DNA of 6,452 bases, from positions 1-6,452 of the forward strand of contig JAGLUD010000186.1 of assembly GCA_023134935.1 (NCBI GenBank), read 5' to 3'. This document shows positions 1-5,777 of this stretch, piece after piece. Position 1 is the first letter of the stretch; the number at the start of each line of letters is the position of its first letter. Position numbers and translations under genes: made by a program. This stretch comes from Paracoccaceae bacterium. Its GTDB lineage: Bacteria > Pseudomonadota > Alphaproteobacteria > Rhodobacterales > Rhodobacteraceae. The notes beneath the pieces were generated by a model. The model saw nothing but the letters and a program-made list of their open reading frames with translations. It was not told the origin of the DNA and did no database searches.

Positions 1-348
1 GATGTTGGATGCGAGTTCTTCGGACTCGACAGAATTCGCAATTTCAACAAGAGCATCCGCCAACCGCGAACAAACCGAGAGTGGCATGTCGTCGTCCCAC
101 ACATCGGCAACGGAGGCTGCGAATGCGGTCAACTCGAAATCATACTGTTCACCTTGCGCCGCGCCGCGCACTTGCGAAATGTTACTTAAGACAAGTTCTT
201 CGCATTCCCCGTCACTGGAAGTGACGCAATATTCTGCGGTTTCGATGAACATACCGTCGAATTGCGACGTCTGCGCAGTTGCGAAGTCTGCCGACAGAGA
301 AGTCACAAGGACTGCAAAGATCGCGGAAACTTTAGACATAAAATTCAT
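1..348 (-). CDS. Secreted protein of unknown function (C-terminus beyond the left edge)
   Basis: Reading the complement from 348 leftwards gives 116 codons with no stop, so the gene continues past position 1. The product begins MNFMSKVSAIFAVLVTSLSADFATAQ, a typical Sec signal peptide with probable cleavage after Ala25 (ATA|Q), so the mature protein should be periplasmic or secreted. The visible mature part (about 26-116) is acidic, with a DDD run at 85-87, and has three cysteines (41, 49 and 93); Cys41 and Cys49 are close enough for a disulfide. The start at 348 is chosen over the in-frame ATG at 339 because a strong AGGAGG lies 5 bases upstream of it. I recognise no family. The gene is divergent from the polysaccharide genes and may not belong to their function. 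The open frame on the opposite strand here is a shadow: it has no comparable signal peptide or ribosome binding site. Confidence 0.8.
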   Translation of the reverse strand, partial: MNFMSKVSAIFAVLVTSLSADFATAQTSQFDGMFIETAEYCVTSSDGECEELVLSNISQVRGAAQGEQYDFELTAFAASVADVWDDDMPLSVCSRLADALVEIANSVESEELASNI

Positions 349-392
349 GGCGTCCTCCTCAATTTACAGCCACAGCACGAAATACCGTAGCT

Positions 393-436
393 ATTTTCGC
401 TTATACGCAACGAAACCGGTGGTTTTCAACGAAAAT
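393..436. repeat. Inverted repeats in the divergent spacer (possible operator)
   Basis: ATTTTCG at 393-399 is repeated exactly in inverted form as CGAAAAT at 430-436. Inside it lies an imperfect dyad, GAAACC (412-417) against GGTTTTC (421-427), with one bulged base. Both overlap the -35/-10 region of the putative leftward promoter, where a repressor or activator could act. Short repeats like these also arise by chance in AT-rich spacers, so function is only inferred. Confidence 0.3.
400..429 (-). promoter_or_regulatory. Putative sigma70 promoter of the leftward secreted-protein gene
   Basis: On the minus strand, TTGAAA (429-424) is followed after 18 bases by TATAAG (405-400), each matching the sigma70 consensus at 5 of 6 positions. 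Transcription would start near 393, giving a leader of about 45 bases that contains the AGGAGG ribosome binding site. Found by eye only. No equally good promoter was seen for the rightward gene at 447. Confidence 0.45.
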
Positions 437-446
437 TTGATGCCAT

Positions 447-1172
447 ATGGATGATAAGAGTAACGATTGCGCACTGAGGCCTGATTGCCACATGAGAATA
501 CGTAAAATACAGCTGTTGGTTTTGGCGGGCGCATTTGCAGCGCTTTGTGTATATGCCGCCACTTTGGCGCAGCGCGAATACACAGCTTTTCGCGCGGGTA
601 CCGCTTGGGGTGTGACGGAATTTCAAGGGCTTTCCAGTAGCAAGCTCGCGGCTTCCCACGCATCCAACCAAGACTGGCTTGATGGGTGTTTGCGAGCCGT
701 TACCTCAATCAAAGGGCGGTTGTTGTATGGCGAAAGCCGTGTGCAATTGCTGGAAAATTGCACACGCGTGGCAGGCGAGATCACCGATGCGTCCCGCAGC
801 AACGCGTACGCGTGGTATTTCCAAGCTTATATGGCACTTCAAAACGAGGCCGATAGCGATTTCAATGCCGCTCTGGTCAAGTCTTATCAATATGGGCCGA
901 CCGAGCAATGGATCGCCGAATTGCGTGTTCCGTTAGCCGAGCGCGGGCTGGCGTCATTAAACCCACAAGCGCAGGAGGGTCATCAAAACGACCTCGGCTT
1001 GTTAGTGCAAAGTCGTCGTGGCATCGGGTCGATAGCGCGGCGTTATGTTCGCGATCCGGGATTTCGCACCCGCCTTACGGATGTCGTCGAAACCTTGCCG
1101 CAACCCGCGCAACAGCAGTTCTTACGAGCTTTGAAGGTCGAAGTCGCGAGGTTTCAGAATGGTGGGCAGTAG
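447..1172 (+). CDS. Membrane-anchored periplasmic TPR-like protein of polysaccharide locus
   Basis: A 241-residue protein with one hydrophobic segment at about 21-40, preceded by basic residues (RIRK), suggesting an N-in signal anchor or uncleaved signal with the rest in the periplasm. The remainder looks alpha-helical. The segment around 118-165 (SNAYAWYFQAYMALQNEADS, then KSYQYGPTEQWIAELRVPLA) resembles the degenerate TPR-like pattern of uncharacterised proteins in alphaproteobacterial exopolysaccharide loci; this is pattern memory, not a domain search. Cys81 and Cys105 could form a disulfide. Two starts are possible: ATG 447 has a poor ribosome binding site, while in-frame ATG 492 (residue 16) has TGAGG 12 bases upstream and gives the usual short cytoplasmic tail, making 226 residues. 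The 3' end overlaps the ligase/polymerase gene by 14 bases, implying coupled translation and a shared job, perhaps as an assembly accessory. No enzymatic motif was seen. Confidence 0.75.
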   Translation: MDDKSNDCALRPDCHMRIRKIQLLVLAGAFAALCVYAATLAQREYTAFRAGTAWGVTEFQGLSSSKLAASHASNQDWLDGCLRAVTSIKGRLLYGESRVQLLENCTRVAGEITDASRSNAYAWYFQAYMALQNEADSDFNAALVKSYQYGPTEQWIAELRVPLAERGLASLNPQAQEGHQNDLGLLVQSRRGIGSIARRYVRDPGFRTRLTDVVETLPQPAQQQFLRALKVEVARFQNGGQ

Positions 1173-2436
1173 TAGTAGGATTAATGACCTGATCAGTTAC
1201 ATGTTGCTAATAATTATCATGCTTTCACCGCTACCACTGGGCAGCAATCGGCCGATATTCTGGGCGATTTCGGCCGCTTTCGTGTTTTTCATAGCCACCG
1301 TATTTCTGGCGACAATGGCGCTGAGGGAAATCCCGCTTCGTATCTCGGCACGAAAATTCATTGTCGTTGGGGTGCTGGTTGGCGTTTACTTGGGGTATAT
1401 GGCACTGGCCCCGAACGCGAACGCTCTGGCCACGGTACGCACCTTATCCTACGCTGTATTTTTCTTTTTGATGGTACAAGTTAGCGCCAATCGCTATCGC
1501 GCGAAACGGATAGCAACGTTCATGCTTCTTATCGCGATAATCTATGCAGTTGTCGGGTTCGCAATGCATTATGGAAATTTGGAGCTACCAACGGAATTCG
1601 GGCTGTCAGCTTATGCTGGCAACGCGCATGGTACGTTCACGAACAGGAATTCATACGCAACGTATCTGGGCTTTGGCATTCTTCTTGGCCTGGCGCTTTT
1701 GATCAACCGAATGCGCGGGTTTAGTGACGGGATGCTCGCACTGTCGGATGAAAAGCTGGTTTTCGCGGGGGTCGGTATGGTGCTGATGCTGGTGACGTTG
1801 ATCTCGACGAACTCGCGCATGGGCGTCGCCGCGCTTGGTGTCGCAGCGGTTTTCTTTTTGCTGGTACTGGTGATGAAAAGGGCGCGGGCAGGATTGTGGA
1901 CAACGATAAGCCTTACCGCCGGAATGCTGATCATCGCGGGTTTCGCATTTTCCCTTTACGGCGCGACCTTGTTGGAACGTCTGGGTTCGGTGGAGCGCGA
2001 CGCCGATGTGCGCTTTGCGCTTTACGAGCAGGTCTGGCAGATGATCCTCGCCAAACCCTGGGCCGGCCATGGCGCCGATAGTTTCGAGGTTGCATTTCCG
2101 ACTTACCACCACCTGCCGGTCAGCCCTGATCTGCTGTGGAGCAAGGCACATAACACATATCTGACCAACTGGGCTGAATCGGGATTGGTCATCGGCTCTA
2201 TTCCGGTGTTGCTGGGATTGTGGGTGTTTTTCCGTCTGTTGTACGTGGTTTATGAACGGCCAAGCCGGTATATTTTTTCGCTACTAGGGGCGAGCGTTAT
2301 ACTGCAGGGTGCCATACATTCGACGGTAGACTTCAGTTTAGAAATACAGGCGAATATGTATATGCTTTTGGCAATTCTCGCGCTTGGATATGCTGAGGCT
2401 ATGCAAGCAAAAAAACGGGGCTCCCGAGATGTTTGA
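1159..2436 (+). CDS. O-antigen ligase/Wzy polymerase-family membrane protein
   Basis: A 425-residue polytopic inner-membrane protein with about ten or more hydrophobic segments. It has Wzy_C/O-antigen ligase family hallmarks: GTFTNRNSYATY (158-169) before a membrane segment, STNSRMG (216-222), and a large periplasmic loop (about 275-340) carrying R285...P300-WAGHG, then HNTYL (331-335) and WAESG (338-342), and DFSLEIQAN (391-399) near the last membrane segments. Such proteins transfer undecaprenyl-linked glycan chains in the periplasm, either polymerising repeat units (Wzy) or ligating them to an acceptor (WaaL or protein glycosylation). Sequence alone rarely separates these; the adjacent Wzc-type protein favours a polymerase. 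GAGG 7 bases upstream supports ATG 1159; ATG 1201 is a weaker alternative. It overlaps the preceding gene by 14 bases and the following phosphatase by 8. The 3' end has an A7 run. Confidence 0.88.
   Translation: MVGSSSRINDLISYMLLIIIMLSPLPLGSNRPIFWAISAAFVFFIATVFLATMALREIPLRISARKFIVVGVLVGVYLGYMALAPNANALATVRTLSYAVFFFLMVQVSANRYRAKRIATFMLLIAIIYAVVGFAMHYGNLELPTEFGLSAYAGNAHGTFTNRNSYATYLGFGILLGLALLINRMRGFSDGMLALSDEKLVFAGVGMVLMLVTLISTNSRMGVAALGVAAVFFLLVLVMKRARAGLWTTISLTAGMLIIAGFAFSLYGATLLERLGSVERDADVRFALYEQVWQMILAKPWAGHGADSFEVAFPTYHHLPVSPDLLWSKAHNTYLTNWAESGLVIGSIPVLLGLWVFFRLLYVVYERPSRYIFSLLGASVILQGAIHSTVDFSLEIQANMYMLLAILALGYAEAMQAKKRGSRDV
2409..2426 (+). other. A7 run followed by a small hairpin at the ligase/phosphatase junction
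   Basis: Seven A residues (2409-2415, read as A AAA AAA in the ligase frame) are followed at once by CGGGGCTCCCG (2416-2426), which can fold as a 4-bp stem CGGG/CCCG with a 3-base loop. The phosphatase start codon is 2 bases further on. The layout may hold back independent initiation of the phosphatase so that it depends on ribosomes finishing the ligase. It also resembles a slippery site, but a -1 shift meets a stop at 2439, so a useful product is doubtful. Confidence 0.3.
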
Positions 2437-3208
2437 ATTGATTAAGGACATCTGGCCATTGCGAACATCTGCAAGGCAGCTGAACCTCGAGAAATTCGAA
2501 GGCACTGTTTATGTCGTCGGGGACGTGCACGGTCGGCTTGATCTGCTGCTCGGATTGGAAGCTTTGATCTTTGACGACGCCAAGGAAAGTGAAACCGAAA
2601 AACTGATTATCTACATCGGCGATATGGTTGACCGTGGTCCGGATAGCGCAGGAGTACTTGCCCACATTCGCGGGGCGGTACCACGCGGTTTCCTGCGACT
2701 CGCGTTGCTAGGCAATCACGAACATATGCTTTTACGATTTGTGCGTGACACCAACGAGGATCTTTGGCTGAATTTTGGCGGCCGTGAAACGTTGATGTCG
2801 TATGGTGTTGGCGAACAGGAAACCTTTGACGTGAAACCCGGAACGGCCGGTATGCGATTATTGCTGCAAAAGGCCATCCCGCACGAGGACCTGACTTTCC
2901 TGCGCGCACTTCCACAAGCAATTACGCTTAAACATTTTATTCTGACACACGCGGGCGGAAATCCTGCCAAGCCTTTTTCAGACCAAACGAAGCGCGAGAT
3001 GGTTTGGGGAATCCGAGGATTCTTGAAAACTAGTGCGGATTACGGTCGCGAGATGGTGCACGGGCATTTCATTGTGAACGACGTGCGTCGTGCCGATGGA
3101 AAAATCGTGATCGATACTGGTGCGTACGCCAGCGGGCGATTAAGCGCGGTTAAATTGGAACACGATGGAACGGTTGATTTTTTACAGTATGAAAACGCCG
3201 CGAACTAG
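2429..3208 (+). CDS. PPP-family metallophosphatase (Ser/Thr protein phosphatase-like)
   Basis: A 259-residue soluble protein with the complete PPP metallophosphatase signature: GDVHGR (31-36), GDMVDRGPDS (64-73), GNHEH (95-99), THAG (173-176), HGH (211-213) and IDTGA (228-232). These residues bind the two metal ions and phosphate. Length and style match bacterial PrpA/lambda-phosphatase-like enzymes, some of which also remove phosphate from tyrosine. One oddity is Phe214 after HGH, where Thr is common. The start at 2429 is preferred to ATG 2384 (15 residues longer) because it gives the short overlap ATGTTTGA with the ligase stop, and the extra residues are only the other-frame reading of the ligase C-terminus. 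No good Shine-Dalgarno precedes it, so translation is probably coupled. Lying between the ligase and the BY-kinase, it may dephosphorylate that kinase or another locus protein; the substrate is inferred. A small-molecule phosphatase (for example Ap4A hydrolase-like) is an alternative. Confidence 0.88.
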   Translation: MFELIKDIWPLRTSARQLNLEKFEGTVYVVGDVHGRLDLLLGLEALIFDDAKESETEKLIIYIGDMVDRGPDSAGVLAHIRGAVPRGFLRLALLGNHEHMLLRFVRDTNEDLWLNFGGRETLMSYGVGEQETFDVKPGTAGMRLLLQKAIPHEDLTFLRALPQAITLKHFILTHAGGNPAKPFSDQTKREMVWGIRGFLKTSADYGREMVHGHFIVNDVRRADGKIVIDTGAYASGRLSAVKLEHDGTVDFLQYENAAN

Positions 3209-3221
3209 CGTAAATATAGGT

Positions 3222-3227
3222 TATAAT
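3222..3227 (+). promoter_or_regulatory. Isolated -10-like TATAAT before the Wzc/BY-kinase gene
   Basis: A perfect TATAAT lies in the 56-base gap before the kinase gene, 37 bases upstream of its ATG. No recognisable -35 box sits 16-18 bases upstream (the sequence there is around cgcgaa) and there is no extended -10 TG. It could be a weak or activator-dependent internal promoter, or chance in an AT-rich gap. Confidence 0.25.
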
Positions 3228-3264
3228 TCGCAACACGATAAAAATCGGGGCAAATACAGGCATA

Positions 3265-5427
3265 ATGGAAGAAGACGAAATTGATATTCGTGGGTTATTT
3301 GGAATCCTGCGACGCCGGATAAAACTGATCTTCGCAGTGGTTGTGCTCGTTATGGCCGGCGCGTTTTTCTATGTGTCTTCGTTGACACCATATTACACGG
3401 CCTCGACGTTAATTCTGGTGGATCCCGGGGAAAAGAACCTGCTGTCACCGGAATATTCGGGGGACGCGTATGCCAACTTCAGCATTAACGATGTTCGCGT
3501 AAACGGCGAGATTGAAATACTAAAATCAGTCGCTGTGGCAATGCGCGTAGTCGAAGAAGCCGGTCTGTTGACTGATCCGGAGTTCGGGTACCCACCTTCT
3601 ACAACCATCGATCCAGACGCCATACCGCGGGATTCACAGTTCCTGTTACAGGCTGTCATTCAGGGGTTCCGAGGATCTACAAATGTTTCACGCCAAAGCG
3701 AGACCTATCTGATTGTCGCCCAAGTAAGTTCGATTGATCCAATCCGCGCGGCTGAACTTACAAACATCTACGCGAATGCGTATATCAAACACCAAATTGC
3801 TACAAAAGTCGAAAGCATTCAAAAGGTTAGCGATATTTTACGGGCACGGCTCGAAGATGCGCGCGTTGCATTGCAAAGCTCGGAGGCATCTTTCGACCAG
3901 TTCATCGGCGAAAACATGTCCCTGATTGAAGAGCAAACCGACCGCGCCGACCTATCCGCTTTGCAGGCGTTGTATTCTTCGGTGAACTCGCAAAGTATCC
4001 AGCGCGGTTTGACGCTCGATACGCTGGAGGCAAGCCTTCAAAGCGAAGACTGGAACAGTATCGCCGACGCCTTGCAAGACGATGCGATCCGATTACTTGA
4101 CGCGCAACGTCAAGCACTGGAGACAAGTCTGGAGGCCGCGGGTAGTGGCACGCAGCTGGCAATTGATATACGTCAGGAACTGACCTCGATCGACGCGACG
4201 CTGAACAAGCGAACCACAACTGCGCTGAATGGTTTGCGCTCCGAGATCGTGGGATTGAACACTCAAGCCAGCAAGACCCAGTCCAAAATTCGCGACTCTG
4301 TATTGCAAGGGGATCTACCCCCAGAATTGCTTACCAAGATCTACGCGCTACAACAGGACGCAAGTATCACGCGCTCGCAGTACGACAATTTCCTATTCCG
4401 CTTGCGCGAGATCGAACTTCAGTCCGATTTGCAGGTCGCGGACAGCCGCGTGATTTCACCTGCCTTGCCGCCAATCGGCGCATCTTCGCAAAGCAAGCGT
4501 CAAATCTTGATGTTGGCGGGAGTTCTGGCACTCGGACTGGGCGTTGGTCTCGCGTTTTTGAACGAATTCATCATCGGTGGCTTCACCAGCGAAGAGCAAT
4601 TGGCGAATTCGCTACAACTGCCTGTAGCAGTACGCATTCCCGCCGTCGCGGCTATCCGGCCTCGGCGCCAACACAGTGCCGAACCGTCGGTGGCGCAGGT
4701 TTATATCGAACATCCGATGTCGGAATATGCTGAATCGATCCGCCGATTGCGGGTTTCGCTTGACCAATCGTTACGGAAGCGGCGTGGCGGATTGCGAACG
4801 AATGCGACGCAAGGGGAGGTTATCGTGATCGCCTCGACTGTACCCGCGGAAGGTAAATCAAACACCAGTATCGCACTGGGACGCACTTATGCGTCGTCAG
4901 GACTGCGGACATTGTTAATCGATTGCGACCTTCGCAAGCCGCGTATCCATCGAATTTTAGGTACTGAGCCGGATTCCGGCATGCTCCAATATTTGGTGAA
5001 CGACGTAGAGGGCGATGAACTAGCCGACGACTTTAAGGAGATGTATCACCACGACCGCGAGTCCGGTCTTGAGGTTTTACTGGGCAGTGGGCACAGCAAT
5101 GTACCAACTGATCAACTGCTGGCTGGTCCAAGGTTTACAAGGCTGATCCAGAATTCGCGCGAGGTGTTTGACGTGATCATTCTGGACACGCCCCCCCTTC
5201 AGCCACTTGTTGACGGGCTGTATATTTCCCATCATGCAGACGTGATTGCACTTGTCGTGAAATGGGCAAGTACGACACAGCGGGACGTGAAATCGATACT
5301 GTCCGGGTTGTTCGAGGCCAAGGATGAAAACACAGAGGTATTGAGCATACTGTGTCAGGAAAAGCACAATAACCTAAGAAGATACCGCAAATACTCTGAA
5401 TACTACACTTATTCGGACGAAGAATGA
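3265..5427 (+). CDS. Wzc/GumC-type polysaccharide co-polymerase with BY-kinase domain
   Basis: A 720-residue inner-membrane protein, the usual length of Wzc-like fusions. The N-terminal Wzz domain starts with a first membrane helix at about 21-40. A long periplasmic section (about 41-412) follows, rich in Gln/Ser/Leu helices that are probably coiled coil, then a proline-containing motif (SPALPPIG, about 397-404) and a second membrane helix at 414-432. The cytoplasmic BY-kinase has Walker A STVPAEGKS (524-532), Walker A' LLIDCDLRKPR (550-560) and Walker B VIILD (637-641). The tail RRYRKYSEYYTYSDEE carries five tyrosines (707, 710, 713, 714, 716), the typical autophosphorylation cluster. Such proteins control chain length and export through an outer-membrane Wza-type channel, with cycles of tyrosine phosphorylation. 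Asn533 follows the Walker A Ser, where Thr is common. A C7 run at 5191-5197 codes the residues just after Walker B. CAGG lies 4 bases before the ATG. No Wza-like gene is in the window. Confidence 0.95.
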   Translation: MEEDEIDIRGLFGILRRRIKLIFAVVVLVMAGAFFYVSSLTPYYTASTLILVDPGEKNLLSPEYSGDAYANFSINDVRVNGEIEILKSVAVAMRVVEEAGLLTDPEFGYPPSTTIDPDAIPRDSQFLLQAVIQGFRGSTNVSRQSETYLIVAQVSSIDPIRAAELTNIYANAYIKHQIATKVESIQKVSDILRARLEDARVALQSSEASFDQFIGENMSLIEEQTDRADLSALQALYSSVNSQSIQRGLTLDTLEASLQSEDWNSIADALQDDAIRLLDAQRQALETSLEAAGSGTQLAIDIRQELTSIDATLNKRTTTALNGLRSEIVGLNTQASKTQSKIRDSVLQGDLPPELLTKIYALQQDASITRSQYDNFLFRLREIELQSDLQVADSRVISPALPPIGASSQSKRQILMLAGVLALGLGVGLAFLNEFIIGGFTSEEQLANSLQLPVAVRIPAVAAIRPRRQHSAEPSVAQVYIEHPMSEYAESIRRLRVSLDQSLRKRRGGLRTNATQGEVIVIASTVPAEGKSNTSIALGRTYASSGLRTLLIDCDLRKPRIHRILGTEPDSGMLQYLVNDVEGDELADDFKEMYHHDRESGLEVLLGSGHSNVPTDQLLAGPRFTRLIQNSREVFDVIILDTPPLQPLVDGLYISHHADVIALVVKWASTTQRDVKSILSGLFEAKDENTEVLSILCQEKHNNLRRYRKYSEYYTYSDEE

Positions 5428-5455
5428 CGTGTTTCGATCGTGTGCGGTTGTACGC

Positions 5456-5464
5456 TGTGGATAA
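5456..5464 (-). promoter_or_regulatory. DnaA-box-like 9-mer in the spacer before the sortase-substrate gene
   Basis: The minus strand reads TTATCCACA, an exact consensus DnaA box. It lies in the 89-base gap after the kinase gene and within an imperfect dyad: TGTG (5456-5459) faces CACA (5473-5476), and GTTGTAC (5447-5453) faces GTACACAAC (5470-5478). It could be a DnaA or other regulator site controlling the last two genes. A single box is not an origin, and chance is a fair alternative. The gap shows no terminator with a T-run and no convincing -35/-10 pair. Confidence 0.35.
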
Positions 5465-5516
5465 CTTCTGTACACAACACTTGGTATCTAGCACCATATA
5501 TTGACAAGGCTACAGC

Positions 5517-5777
5517 ATGGTCGCAAAATTTTCAGCATTACTGGCACTCACACTCGTGGTACTCCTCACCGTCAGCACCGCTGAGTCTGCTGCGAACAAC
5601 TGCGGTAAAGGCAGCGGTCGCGGTAACGCTTTAAAGCCAGTTGCAGGATGCCCGCCCAATAGCCCCGGCGGCGCCGGCGTCCCAGGACCGATTGCTGGCG
5701 TAGGATTACCGTTTTTAATCGCGGGCATGGTCGCATACCGTCGCCGTCGGAAAACGGAATCCGATGACACAGAGTAG
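5517..5777 (+). CDS. Small PEP-CTERM-like exosortase substrate
   Basis: An 86-residue protein in three parts. Residues 1-26 form a Sec signal peptide ending STAESAA. Residues 27-54 are a Gly/Pro/Asn-rich stretch with two cysteines (29, 45). Residues 55-79 form a sorting signal: the motif VPGPIAGVGLP (55-65), a hydrophobic segment (66-74, FLIAGMVAY), and the basic cluster RRRRK (75-79). The order motif, hydrophobic helix, Arg cluster defines PEP-CTERM-type substrates, which an exosortase cleaves after export; some alphaproteobacterial PEP-CTERM variants have a similar GPIxGxGLP motif. After processing only about 30 residues would remain. A seven-residue acidic tail, TESDDTE, follows the basic cluster, where most family members end. 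AAGG 7 bases upstream supports ATG 5517. The 3' end overlaps the exosortase gene by 14 bases, which strongly suggests enzyme and substrate. The role of the mature peptide is unknown. An uncleaved small membrane protein is an alternative. Confidence 0.85.
   Translation: MVAKFSALLALTLVVLLTVSTAESAANNCGKGSGRGNALKPVAGCPPNSPGGAGVPGPIAGVGLPFLIAGMVAYRRRRKTESDDTE

Noticed and set aside
2..454. Rightward 150-residue open frame covering the left edge
   Set aside because: It is antisense to a frame with a clear signal peptide and strong ribosome binding site; its own product is low-complexity Ser/Thr/Ala-rich with no recognisable feature.
1651..2151. Leftward 166-residue open frame inside the ligase gene
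   Set aside because: It lies wholly within a gene with clear family motifs, and its product is His/Gln/Arg-rich as expected of an antisense shadow.
2384..2428. Upstream start (ATG 2384) for the phosphatase
   Set aside because: It would overlap the ligase by 53 bases, and the extra 15 residues do not resemble a phosphatase N-terminus; ATG 2429 gives an 8-base overlap.
5497..5506. TATATT and TTGACA just before the small sortase-substrate gene
   Set aside because: TTGACA at 5501-5506 is too close to the start codon to be its -35, and TATATT has no -35 at proper spacing and would leave a leader of only about 8 bases.
5428..5516. Replication origin suggested by a DnaA box
   Set aside because: Only one box, no AT-rich unwinding region or box cluster, and no origin-associated genes nearby.
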